A DNA stretch of 47,231 nucleotides, from the NCBI RefSeq assembly GCF_000382145.1, contig NZ_KB907646.1, forward strand, positions 1 to 47,231, given 5' to 3'. The notes beneath the pieces were generated by a model. That model searched no databases and was not told where the DNA came from. It saw only the letters and a program-made list of their open reading frames with translations. Positions within the stretch are counted from its first letter, which is position 1. Every line of letters starts with the position of its first letter. The DNA is from Psychrobacter lutiphocae DSM 21542. GTDB lineage: Bacteria > Pseudomonadota > Gammaproteobacteria > Pseudomonadales > Moraxellaceae. Both the position numbers and the translations under genes were made by a program. This document shows, one piece after another, positions 18,816 through 27,126 of the stretch.

Positions 18816-19975
18816 TAATCGCCGTCCGTACTATTAAAGCCAACTTGTACACCAAGGGTTGGCATTAATTGACGTTTAATGAGCTGTGTCAGTTCTGTTA
18901 ATTTGTCGTATAAAGCTTTTTGTTGCTCTGGGGTAGCTTGAGCAATATCTTCTGGCAGCTCCGCTAGCATGGTGCTGGTTTGTGCTAATAAGCCAGACAG
19001 CCGATCGGCAACGGCCTCTTGCTCGCCAGCGGCCAAAATTGCAATCAATTCAGGATCTGTTAGTGCTTTGTTTAATGCTTCTACTTTGGCATTAATAATA
19101 GTGCGGCTTTGACCAGCAGCTTGAGCTGGTAAGTGACCTTTTTTGTTACCGGTTAACCCAAGTGGCTGATCCAGTGAGCTGCTTTTGGTGGTTTCAATCA
19201 AAGATAGAACCGAGTTAATCCAACGATTAAGACCAGGTTTGCTGTCTGCATCGGTTACGCCTAACAAAGCAACTGATTGCGCTTGCCAAGACTGTAATAC
19301 CTGATCTAAGCGCATGCTAAGGGCTTCGCTGGCACTCATCACGTATTGACACTGAGCTTGGGTTAATCTGTCATTGCTATACAACACTTCCTCTAGGCCA
19401 GGAATACCTTGAACAACAGCACTTTCAGAAGCCAACTGCTCTGCAGTTAAATTTGGCTTAGCAGTAATTAGGTCTATCACACCTTGATGTACCAAACCAC
19501 GCTCATCAGGAAAGTAATTAATATACAAGTTACTCATACTGTCCATCGCTGGACCAAAGTTAACAATCTCAGCCTGCGCCCAAGCACTTGCCAAGTCTAA
19601 CCACTGTTGGCGTAAGGCTTCAAGTTGCTGTGCATCGGCACCTGAGCCAGCCTGACAGCTATCCGTCGCCAGCTTATTTAGCGCCTGACTGTGCTGTAAT
19701 ACCTGCGCATAATCAGCAATAATCTGATTTTGTGCTACTTGGCTCAAATAACTTTTTAACTGTGCATCCTCAACCTGAATTACTTGTGACTTAACTGCAT
19801 TACCATGACTGCTGTCAGCACTATCTGTTTGCGCCTGTATGTCTTGTACTGTATCACCCGTCGCTGCTTGCTCTTTGGTTGTCCCTTGTGACTCATCCGT
19901 AGGCTTGCTACAACTGATCAAAATACCAGCACTTAATGCGGATAGAACCATGGCGGCCAGTTGATGTTTTTTCAT
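18815..19975 (-). CDS. Imelysin-family lipoprotein (second)
   Basis: A 386-residue lipoprotein (lipobox LISC, Cys about 22) with an imelysin/M75-type helical fold: WLDLASAWAQAEIVNFGPAMDS, the YFPDERGLVHQGVIDLI stretch, GIPGLEEVLYSND in the place of the GxHxxE motif, and a C-terminal helical half. The classical histidine of GxHxxE is absent here (GIPGLEE), which is common in the second imelysin of such clusters. It is thought to act in periplasmic iron uptake, although the biochemical activity is not settled. It lies 74 bp after the di-haem gene and overlaps the DUF1513 gene by one base. Confidence 0.85.
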   Translation of the reverse strand: MKKHQLAAMVLSALSAGILISCSKPTDESQGTTKEQAATGDTVQDIQAQTDSADSSHGNAVKSQVIQVEDAQLKSYLSQVAQNQIIADYAQVLQHSQALNKLATDSCQAGSGADAQQLEALRQQWLDLASAWAQAEIVNFGPAMDSMSNLYINYFPDERGLVHQGVIDLITAKPNLTAEQLASESAVVQGIPGLEEVLYSNDRLTQAQCQYVMSASEALSMRLDQVLQSWQAQSVALLGVTDADSKPGLNRWINSVLSLIETTKSSSLDQPLGLTGNKKGHLPAQAAGQSRTIINAKVEALNKALTDPELIAILAAGEQEAVADRLSGLLAQTSTMLAELPEDIAQATPEQQKALYDKLTELTQLIKRQLMPTLGVQVGFNSTDGD

Positions 19976-20049
19976 AAATATTCTCTATATTAGGTAGGAC
20001 TCATCTGAGTTCAGATTATATCGTTATCACATTCTATTCAAAACGTTTA

Positions 20050-21723
20050 TTATAATGAATTTAAAAAGGCTTCGAGCTCCTCACGCCCTTTCTTGTCAAG
20101 CTTTAATACTTGTTGTTTATGTGTTTGTGCTTCACCGCCATGCCATAGTACCGCTTCCATTAAGGTACGAGCACGACCATCATGTAAAAATGTAGCTTGT
20201 GAGTCAACGGATTGAGCTAACCCTATTCCCCATAAAGGTGGAGTACGCCAATCGTAAGAAGTTGCTAAGAATTCAACCTGTGCATCTTTTGATGGCAACT
20301 TACCTGCAATAGTGCGATCGGCAAGATCATCTCCCATGTCATGCAATAACATATCTGTATAAGGATAAATAATTTGTCCATGCTGCTCTAGCTGCCCATC
20401 ATCACCTCCTGTTGGCAGCTGATAGCGTGGTGTATGACAGTCTTGACACCCCATATCAAAGAAACGTTTTTTACCCGCTAATACTACCTCATCATCTGCA
20501 TTACGACGATGTGGTACAGCTAAGTTACGCGTATAGAATTCGACAAAGGCTGCAACCTCATTGCTGACTTCAACAGGTGGCAAACCATCTCCTTGATCAT
20601 CAGCACCTGTGGGTGCATTTAAACACTCAATCTGGTACTTAGTACACGACTCAATAGGTCTAATACGAGAGGTTAGCCCCATATCTTCATTAAAAGCACT
20701 CATATTCTGAGTAAGCAAGCGTGTTTGGCCTGCTTTCCAACCAAACCTACCTAAACTTTTTTTGCCAGTTTCTGGATCAGTAACCCAATTATATTTCCCT
20801 TTTACACCATTGTTTTTGTTCTGTATTTTAGCTTGAGAGGTGATAGCTTGCTCTGGAATATACTCCAATAAGCCCAGACCTATCATAGGTGGTGCTACAC
20901 GTGGTGATACCATCAACTCAGGATCAAAGTCACCATAACCTGGATTGGCTAGCTTAAAGCTTGGACGGCGTAGCGTAATGACATGACCATCTGCAAAAGT
21001 CATAGGCACATCTTGCCAACTGACTTCAATCTTGGCTTCGGCTGGTACGCCCTCAATACCTCTGTCTTGTAATTGACCACCATAGACTGGATGAGCAACT
21101 TTCTCAATATTTGAACCTATTAATTGCGCTTTTTGCTCATCTGATGTGGCAGGCATGGCCAAACGTATCAATAGGCTATCTGCACTATCGTTGGCATCAA
21201 GTGGCGCATGACCACGGCCATCCTTAATGTGACAAGATTGACAAGCCGCCACGTTAAATAATGCTCCTAAGCCATCACGGCTGTCTGTGCTGGCAGGTGC
21301 TACAACCCAAGGCTGTTTAAAAAATGCATTCCCAATAAAGAAATCTCCTTTTCGAGAAGCAGTGATATTAGAAGCTGGTTTAGAATAACTCTCTGTTGAA
21401 GTGATACTCAAACCCGTATCACCGCCTTGTTTGATTTCTTGCGGATCAAAAGTAATTAACTGATTAATCGATACTCCCGCCAGATCCTCAATAACTTGCG
21501 TTCTTTGATTGTCCTCTAAGTTAGCTTGTTGCTCTGTCTCCGGATGCGCATCCTTGTCACTTGCAGCAGGCTGGCAGCCGATCAAACCCAAACCAGTTAA
21601 CCCTAAAATAGAGACCGCTGTCATGGTGGTTATCAGCGAAACCGTTGCAGGTTTGGTGGTTTTTTTTGTGCTAAGTTTATGCGAAGAAACAGGCTGTGTT
21701 GTACTGCGATAATCATTTGTCAT
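20050..21723 (-). CDS. Di-haem c-type cytochrome lipoprotein (DUF1111 family)
   Basis: A 557-residue exported lipoprotein: signal region with lipobox LIGC (Cys about 50), then FFIGNAFFKQPWVVAPASTDSRDGLGALFNVAACQSCHIKDGRG with the first haem site CQSCH, and FFDMGCQDCHTPRY with the second, CQDCH. The C-terminus has TPPLWGIGLAQSV and TFLHDGRARTLMEAVLWHGGEA, typical of DUF1111 'thiol oxidoreductase-like' di-haem proteins. It is regularly adjacent to imelysins and may move electrons to or from iron in the periplasm; this is inference from context. Its upstream region now ends at an inserted tnpB element 114 bp away. A tandem duplication lies in that gap. Confidence 0.9.
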   Translation of the reverse strand: MTNDYRSTTQPVSSHKLSTKKTTKPATVSLITTMTAVSILGLTGLGLIGCQPAASDKDAHPETEQQANLEDNQRTQVIEDLAGVSINQLITFDPQEIKQGGDTGLSITSTESYSKPASNITASRKGDFFIGNAFFKQPWVVAPASTDSRDGLGALFNVAACQSCHIKDGRGHAPLDANDSADSLLIRLAMPATSDEQKAQLIGSNIEKVAHPVYGGQLQDRGIEGVPAEAKIEVSWQDVPMTFADGHVITLRRPSFKLANPGYGDFDPELMVSPRVAPPMIGLGLLEYIPEQAITSQAKIQNKNNGVKGKYNWVTDPETGKKSLGRFGWKAGQTRLLTQNMSAFNEDMGLTSRIRPIESCTKYQIECLNAPTGADDQGDGLPPVEVSNEVAAFVEFYTRNLAVPHRRNADDEVVLAGKKRFFDMGCQDCHTPRYQLPTGGDDGQLEQHGQIIYPYTDMLLHDMGDDLADRTIAGKLPSKDAQVEFLATSYDWRTPPLWGIGLAQSVDSQATFLHDGRARTLMEAVLWHGGEAQTHKQQVLKLDKKGREELEAFLNSL

Positions 21724-21736
21724 GGTTGAACCTTAG

Positions 21737-21764
21737 GCTTGCTAACTTGAGCTTGCTAACTTGA
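21737..21764. repeat. 14-bp perfect tandem duplication
   Basis: GCTTGCTAACTTGA occurs twice in direct tandem, 13 bp upstream of the di-haem gene start. Confidence 0.8.
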
Positions 21765-21769
21765 TATTG

Positions 21770-22978
21770 TTAATTGTTACTTAAATATATTTTATTAATA
21801 TTTATAACATAAGTGTTTTTAAACTTTAATAGCGCTTTTGACTTCCTCCCCTCGCAAAAGGGGATTCCTACCGCTAGACGGTCAAGCCCGACCGCAAGGA
21901 TGTTCTTAGCGGCATTGATATCTCTATTATGCCATCTGCCACACTTTGCACAAATCCATCCTCTTATTCCAAGAGATGCTCTACCTTTCGGACTACTATC
22001 GCTTATTTTGCGACAGTGCGAACAAGTCTGGGTAGTGTAACTCTCATTTACTATCTCAAACTGACAACCTGCATGCTTGCATTTATATTCCAGTTGTCGC
22101 TTAAATTCAAACCATCCTGCATCGTATGTTGATTTAGCTAGTTTGGTTTTTTTGTTGGTAAATGAGCGTGATTTAACATCACCAACCACAATTAAGGCAT
22201 TATCTTTGACTAATTGGATGATGAATTTGTGTATTGCATCTAATCTTGAATTTTTTATTTTGGCGTGAATCGCTTTGACTCGCTTTTTATTGTTTGCTCG
22301 TTGAGCGATTGCAAGTGTATCCGCCCATTTTTGAGTTTGTTTGATTGTCAGTTTATCACCATTTGAGGTGGTGGCTGACTCTGTTAAGCCTAAATCAATA
22401 CCAACGCTGCCTGTTCCACATGGTTGTTTTGGGTATTCTTTGACAGTGATACAGGCATACCAACGATTACGGCTGTCTTGTACTATCTCAAGCGTATTGA
22501 TTTGATATAGACTAAGGTTGTAGCTATCGAATACATCGATGATGAGCTTTTGACCCTTAGAGAGCGATAGCTGTATCGTTGATTTCAGTGCTTTTTTACC
22601 GCTTTGTCGTGTGGCTAGGTGTTTAATGGCAGATTTCTTAAAGGGTATCCAGCCTAGGCTTTTGCGTTTGGCATCAGGACGATTGGTGCGCCAGTTAAGT
22701 TTGGCTTTTTTAAATTGCTTACGAGATTTGGCATGAGTCTCGTTGATGGCTTGCAAAGATTGGCTGTGCAAGCCTAAATACTCACCACTACCTTTGATAT
22801 ATTCGTTAAGATCATAGGCTGAAAAGAATCTACCTGTCTTTCGTAGGTGCTTGTAACTTACGTCATTAACATAGTTCCACGCGTCATTAACATGGTTCCA
22901 CGCATAGTTAACACTGCCAGCTATTTTGTTTAGCTGGTTTACGTGTTTGTCTTTGATGCGCAGCTTGAGTGTTTTCAT
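21770..22978 (-). CDS. tnpB: TnpB RNA-guided nuclease, IS200/IS605-type element, copy 1
   Basis: A 402-residue TnpB (OrfB). Motifs: RuvC-I VGIDLGLTES (Asp195), a RuvC-II position reading IVVGDVKSRSF (residues 263-273), a zinc ribbon CSHC (319-322) and CAKC (343-346), and RuvC-III HNRDINAAKNI (Asp353). The usual Glu of RuvC-II is Gly-Asp (266-267) here; Glu297 in RQLEYK is a possible substitute. No tnpA is nearby, so the element cannot move by itself. The stop lies 68 bp beyond the element end: after GIPF the frame runs through the right-end hairpin into host DNA. Near the start, a 21-bp in-frame duplication gives AWNHVND-AWNYVND, absent from copy 2. Confidence 0.92.
   Translation of the reverse strand: MKTLKLRIKDKHVNQLNKIAGSVNYAWNHVNDAWNYVNDVSYKHLRKTGRFFSAYDLNEYIKGSGEYLGLHSQSLQAINETHAKSRKQFKKAKLNWRTNRPDAKRKSLGWIPFKKSAIKHLATRQSGKKALKSTIQLSLSKGQKLIIDVFDSYNLSLYQINTLEIVQDSRNRWYACITVKEYPKQPCGTGSVGIDLGLTESATTSNGDKLTIKQTQKWADTLAIAQRANNKKRVKAIHAKIKNSRLDAIHKFIIQLVKDNALIVVGDVKSRSFTNKKTKLAKSTYDAGWFEFKRQLEYKCKHAGCQFEIVNESYTTQTCSHCRKISDSSPKGRASLGIRGWICAKCGRWHNRDINAAKNILAVGLDRLAVGIPFCEGRKSKALLKFKNTYVININKIYLSNN
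21838..22040 (-). ncRNA. Probable omega RNA (reRNA) of tnpB copy 1
   Basis: In this family a guide RNA overlaps the 3' end of tnpB and runs out through the right end, taking its guide from adjacent host DNA. Here this end has a GC-rich folded segment (GACCGTCTAGCGGTAGG, then the CCCC/GGGG hairpin), and the last 300 or so bases are identical in both copies. The 5' limit is approximate. Confidence 0.4.
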
Positions 22979-23091
22979 ATACTTAGTATGCCGAGGTTAA
23001 TATTGATATACAACCCTTTAACCGCTTTTTACGACAGTTTGTGTCGCCTTATATCCACCCCTTGAAGTGGGTGGTTTTACGGCGACTGGTG
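21838..23091 (-). mobile_element. IS200/IS605-type element carrying tnpB only, copy 1 (1254 bp)
   Basis: Boundaries are inferred by comparing the two copies. The tnpB-upstream end begins CACCAGTCGCC after TTTTAT, and the downstream end finishes GAGGAAGTCAA; sequence outside these points differs. Hairpins near the ends are CCACCC...GGGTGG (23055-23074) and CCCCTCGCAAAAGGGG. There are no terminal inverted repeats, as expected for this family. It lies between the first imelysin and the di-haem gene. Confidence 0.8.
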
Positions 23092-23102
23092 ATAAAAAAG
23101 CA

Positions 23103-23137
23103 AAACACGTTGCCAATACTACACTGGCAACGTGTTT
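23103..23137 (-). terminator. Terminator of the first imelysin gene
   Basis: A perfect 13-bp stem (AAACACGTTGCCA / TGGCAACGTGTTT) with a 9-nt loop is followed, on the minus strand, by TGCTTTTTTATC. The T run also forms the flank at which the tnpB element is inserted. Confidence 0.8.
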
Positions 23138-23306
23138 GTCATACTAAACTAAGACGGATAAAGGTGTAGATTGAATCATAAGCACTGCTACCTTCTACGC
23201 TACTACTCGCTTGACTGGCTATACTGCCTTGCTATATATGTTTTTCACCATAATATGCATACTTTCTCACCATAAATAGTAGTATCGTCTTATTGTCTAT
23301 ATCTTC

Positions 23307-24764
23307 TTAAAACTGTGAGCCAGTATCTGCATCTAGATTATCAATGCCTATACTTTTTGCAGCAATCTCAATAGAATCGGTTAAGGTTTTTAAATCATTG
23401 ATAGCGCTTTCGATCCAAGCACGACGTTCGTTTTGCTCTTCTGCAGAGATACCTAGTTGCTCTGCTTGACCTACTGTTGCAATCATTTGATCTACTTTAA
23501 TACCTTCTTCTTCACCTTTTTGAACAATCATATCAAAGCTAGCTGCTACTTTTTCAAACTCAGCTTCTAACTGATCGGCCGCTTCTTGCTGACCTGCATC
23601 GATTAGGAATTGCTTAATTCCATAATCACCAACTGTCTGACCTGATACCGTTTTGTACTGACCACGGAATACATTGCTAATACCATGTGCATTCTCCGCA
23701 TAGCTTAAGTGAGTAAGATCACTAAAGCACTCATGCTCATCTTCTGTCGAGCCAGTTACAAAGGCAACTTGCATACGCTCTGAAGCCAACTCGCCTAGTG
23801 CCAAACTACCCATTTGATAGAAAATTTGACGAATTGCATTATCACCGCTACGTGCCATTAAGTCACTACGTAAGGTGTTTTCAGAATCAGGCTGCCACTG
23901 CTCAACCATGTCTGATAGATCGTTTACTAGCAGCTGTGCCGCTGCTTTTAAGTATTCACCACGTTTAGTACAAATAGCTGGATCTGATGAATTTCCTTCA
24001 CCACTAGTACAGTTACTATCAGTTTTATAATCAGTAAATGGGCGGTTGCCTGCACCTTCACCAACTCCATTGGTATCTTGACCCCATAACAAGAATTCAA
24101 TTGCATGATAGCCAGTTGTTACATTAGCCTCACTACCACCTATCTCATTCATCTCAGCAAGTAACTCAGGTGTAATCACCTTAGTATCTTGCTGAATACT
24201 ACCAACGGTAATACTATCAGCATTGATAATATTGTCTTTGCTGTCATATTCACCAGCATAGCTTTCAGAAACATAGTCAATTAAAGCTTCATCTAATGGC
24301 CACGCATTGACCTGACCTTCCCAACCATCAACACTTTCAATTTTGCGTGCATCATTAGCACTGACGAAGCCTTCATCAAAGCGAAAAACTTCCGTTTGTG
24401 AATAAGGCTGACGAGCTAGCTTATATGCTGCCTTAGCCGCATCTAAACTTGCGGTCGTTGGGTTAGCAACATAAGCATCAATAGCAGCTTGTAGTCTTTT
24501 GGCTTCACTCAAAGAGTCTTCATAAGCGGCTTGCGCAATGTTGGAATAGCTAGTTAATAACTTAGTCACTGCTTCTTGATCGGCAGTTTCTGCTGCATTA
24601 TTTGTACTTTCAGATTTAGCAACTTCTGCACTGGTTTCGCTACCTTTTTCGGCTGTGCTTTTTTCTTGAGAGCAACCTGATAAGGCTAATACGCTAAAAG
24701 TAGTTGCTAGAAGTGCTGTTGTAAGCTTTGATTTGATTGGGCGGATTTGGGTAGCTGAAGCCAT
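23307..24764 (-). CDS. Imelysin-family iron-regulated lipoprotein
   Basis: A 485-residue lipoprotein with lipobox LSGC (Cys about 31) and a Glu/Ser-rich linker before an M75 imelysin domain. The metal-binding-type motif GxHxxE is intact as GYHAIEFLLWGQD, followed by GAGNRPFTDY and, in the C-terminal half, EDEHECFSDLTHLSYAENAHGISNVFRGQY, all typical of IrpA/IcmP-type imelysins. It is likely involved in iron acquisition in the periplasm; peptidase activity is reported for some relatives but doubtful for many. A Fur-type promoter lies upstream and an intrinsic terminator downstream. The order imelysin, di-haem, imelysin, DUF1513 resembles Pseudomonas icmP-type clusters. Confidence 0.9.
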   Translation of the reverse strand: MASATQIRPIKSKLTTALLATTFSVLALSGCSQEKSTAEKGSETSAEVAKSESTNNAAETADQEAVTKLLTSYSNIAQAAYEDSLSEAKRLQAAIDAYVANPTTASLDAAKAAYKLARQPYSQTEVFRFDEGFVSANDARKIESVDGWEGQVNAWPLDEALIDYVSESYAGEYDSKDNIINADSITVGSIQQDTKVITPELLAEMNEIGGSEANVTTGYHAIEFLLWGQDTNGVGEGAGNRPFTDYKTDSNCTSGEGNSSDPAICTKRGEYLKAAAQLLVNDLSDMVEQWQPDSENTLRSDLMARSGDNAIRQIFYQMGSLALGELASERMQVAFVTGSTEDEHECFSDLTHLSYAENAHGISNVFRGQYKTVSGQTVGDYGIKQFLIDAGQQEAADQLEAEFEKVAASFDMIVQKGEEEGIKVDQMIATVGQAEQLGISAEEQNERRAWIESAINDLKTLTDSIEIAAKSIGIDNLDADTGSQF

Positions 24765-24912
24765 AAATAATTCTCTGAATTGATAACACTGTGTATTAAA
24801 CAGCTAATTTTGTTAGTGCTTAGTATTTGTTAGCACTAAGTAACAGTATCTTGTTATAAAAAATCTATTTGTTAACAAAGTTTGATGTTAGTAAACTAAC
24901 GTTAGCAAATAA

Positions 24913-24945
24913 AGTATAATGCTATCGATAACGATTATCAATAAA
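24913..24945 (-). promoter_or_regulatory. Fur-controlled promoter of the imelysin gene
   Basis: On the minus strand, -35 TTGATA (24941-24936) and -10 TATACT (24918-24913) are 17 bp apart. The sequence TTGATAATCGTTATCGATAG over the -35 and spacer closely fits the Fur box (GATAATGATAATCATTATC). Fur with iron would block RNA polymerase, so the imelysin should be induced by iron limitation. Confidence 0.75.
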
Positions 24946-25000
24946 ATTATAAAAAAAACTTAAATATTATTTGAAAAAACAACCTGAACACGCTTAGAAT

Positions 25001-25037
25001 AAAAAAAACAAGCCAGTAATGCTGACTTGTTTTTTTT
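25001..25037 (-). terminator. Terminator after the OmpA-family gene
   Basis: AAAAAAACAAG.CAG and CTG.CTTGTTTTTTT form a stem with A and T runs on either side; it lies 24 bp past the OmpA-family stop on the minus strand and could work in both directions. Confidence 0.75.
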
Positions 25038-25061
25038 AATATCAAATACTGTAACTAAGTA

Positions 25062-25718
25062 TTAGTTTAAGTTCTGTGGCGCATTAATCTGTATTTCAAC
25101 ACGACGGTTTTGCTGGCGACCCTGCTCGGTGCTGTTTGATGCGATTGGTTGATTTTGGCCATAGCCCATTGTACGAATACGATAGCTTGATACACCACGG
25201 TTGATAAGGTAACTTGCTACTGCTTGTGCACGACGCTGTGATAACCCTTGGTTATAAGATGGATTACCCGTACTGTCAGTATGCCCCATGATATCTACTG
25301 TGCTTTGATCATACTGAACCATCGTTTGTGCTAACTTGTCTAGCGTATTGTAAAATGAGGGGTTAATATTGGTGCTGTCATGAGCAAAAGTAATGTTGCC
25401 TGGCATAACTAAGTCAATATTACCTGTGGTAGGGTTACGGTTAACTTCAACGCCAGTACCAGCCATTTGCTGTTTTAGTTGTTTTTCTTGATTTTCCATG
25501 TACAAGCCAGCCGCACCACCAAGTGCAGCACCAATTAAGGCATCACGACCAGTTTTTTCACCGCCAGTTGCTTTTGAAATAGCAGCACCTGCTGCTGCAC
25601 CACCAAGTGCACCTAGCGCACCTTTATTAATACTTTGTTGTCCAGTTGCTGGATCAGTAGTACAACCAGCTAATGCCAAACCAGAGGCTAATGCTGCAAT
25701 CATTAGTTTATTTTTCAT
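25062..25718 (-). CDS. OmpA-family lipoprotein (YiaD-like)
   Basis: A 218-residue outer-membrane lipoprotein: signal peptide with lipobox LAGC (Cys about 19), a glycine-zipper segment (GALGALGGAAAGAAISKATGG and ALIGAALGGAAGLYM), and a C-terminal OmpA-like peptidoglycan-binding domain with NITFAHDSTNINP, VDIMGHTDSTGNPSYN, LSQRRAQAVASYL, GYGQNQPIASN and QNRRVEIQI. It probably ties the outer membrane to peptidoglycan. It is a single-gene unit between the imelysin promoter region and the second tnpB element. Confidence 0.9.
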   Translation of the reverse strand: MKNKLMIAALASGLALAGCTTDPATGQQSINKGALGALGGAAAGAAISKATGGEKTGRDALIGAALGGAAGLYMENQEKQLKQQMAGTGVEVNRNPTTGNIDLVMPGNITFAHDSTNINPSFYNTLDKLAQTMVQYDQSTVDIMGHTDSTGNPSYNQGLSQRRAQAVASYLINRGVSSYRIRTMGYGQNQPIASNSTEQGRQQNRRVEIQINAPQNLN

Positions 25719-25980
25719 GATATATCCTCAACTTTATATTTAAAATAAAACGTTTAAAAAAACGTCAGCTTACCATTGTTATTTTAACAGTTGTTATGTC
25801 AACATTTTAGCAAAAGTCTTATCGACTGAAAACTTACTTTAATAAAGTTAGCAAATGTTTCAGCTTATTATGCATGTAGTTACTTACCTTTATGTAATAT
25901 TTTGTCGTTTTGCTGTACGGCATATGGCAAACACCTCACAGCTTTATATATCAAAACTAAGATACGTTAGTTTGTGTCAA

Positions 25981-27126
25981 TTACCCTTGACAGTCATCAA
26001 TGTTTATTTGACTTCCTCCCTCCCTAAAGGGGATTCCTACCGCTAGACGGTCAAGCCCGACCGCAAGGATGTTCTTAGCGGCATTGATATCTCTATTATG
26101 CCATCTGCCACACTTTGCACAAATCCATCCTCTTATTCCAAGAGATGCTCTACCTTTCGGACTACTATCGCTTATTTTGCGACAGTGCGAACAAGTCTGG
26201 GTAGTGTAACTCTCATTTACTATCTCAAACTGACAACCTGCATGCTTGCATTTATATTCCAGTTGTCGCTTAAATTCAAACCATCCTGCATCGTATGTTG
26301 ATTTAGCTAGTTTGGTTTTTTTGTTGGTAAATGAGCGTGATTTAACATCACCAACCACTATCAAGGCATTATCCTTAACTAATTGAGTGGTGAATTTATG
26401 AATTAAGTCTTGCCTTGTATTTTTGATTTTGGCGTGAATCGCTTTGACTCGCTTTTTATTATTGGCTCGTTGAGCTATTGCAAGTGTATTTGCCCATTTT
26501 TGAGTTTGTTTGATTGTCAGTTTATCACCATTTGATGTGGTGGCTGACTCTGTTAAGCCTAAATCAATACCGACACTGTCTGTTCCGCATGGTTGTTTTG
26601 GATATTCTTTGACAGTAATACAGGCATACCAACGATTACGGCTGTCTTGTACTATCTCAAGCGTATTGATTTGATATAGACTAAGGTTGTAGCTATCGAA
26701 TACATCGATGATGAGCTTTTGACCCTTAGAGAGCGATAGCTGTATCGTTGATTTCAGGCACAATCCACCGCTTTGTCGTGTGGCAATATGCTTGATGGCT
26801 GATTTTTTAAAGGGTATCCAGCCTAGGCTTTTGCGTTTGGCATCAGGACGATTGGTGCGCCAGTTAAGTTTGGCTTTTTTAAATTGCTTACGAGATTTGG
26901 CATGAGTCTCGTTGATGGCTTGCAAAGATTGGCTGTGCAAGCCTAAATACTCACCACTACCTTTGATATATTCGTTAAGCTCGTAGCCTGAAAAGAATTT
27001 ATCAGTGCGTTTTAGATGCTCAAAGCTTAACGCATTAACATAGTTCCACGCATAGTTAACACTCCCAGCTATTTTGTTTAGCTGGTTTACGTGTTTGTCT
27101 TTGATGCGCAGCTTGAGTGTTTTCAT
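25981..27126 (-). CDS. tnpB: TnpB RNA-guided nuclease, IS200/IS605-type element, copy 2
   Basis: A 381-residue TnpB with the same motifs as copy 1: VGIDLGLTES, IVVGDVKSRSF (no canonical RuvC-II Glu), CSHC/CAKC zinc ribbon and HNRDINAAKNI. It lacks the 7-residue duplication near the N-terminus and differs in blocks, for example YVNALSFEHLKRTDKFFSGYEL for the equivalent region. The last part reads GIPFREGGSQINIDDCQG; as in copy 1 the stop lies outside the element, but the right-end hairpin is one base shorter, so the tail is in another frame. Confidence 0.92.
   Translation of the reverse strand: MKTLKLRIKDKHVNQLNKIAGSVNYAWNYVNALSFEHLKRTDKFFSGYELNEYIKGSGEYLGLHSQSLQAINETHAKSRKQFKKAKLNWRTNRPDAKRKSLGWIPFKKSAIKHIATRQSGGLCLKSTIQLSLSKGQKLIIDVFDSYNLSLYQINTLEIVQDSRNRWYACITVKEYPKQPCGTDSVGIDLGLTESATTSNGDKLTIKQTQKWANTLAIAQRANNKKRVKAIHAKIKNTRQDLIHKFTTQLVKDNALIVVGDVKSRSFTNKKTKLAKSTYDAGWFEFKRQLEYKCKHAGCQFEIVNESYTTQTCSHCRKISDSSPKGRASLGIRGWICAKCGRWHNRDINAAKNILAVGLDRLAVGIPFREGGSQINIDDCQG
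26008..26210 (-). ncRNA. Probable omega RNA (reRNA) of tnpB copy 2
   Basis: Equivalent to the segment in copy 1: identical except for the right-end hairpin loop. The guide would be the host sequence just beyond the end, beginning ATAAACATTGATG on the minus strand. Extent is approximate. Confidence 0.4.
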
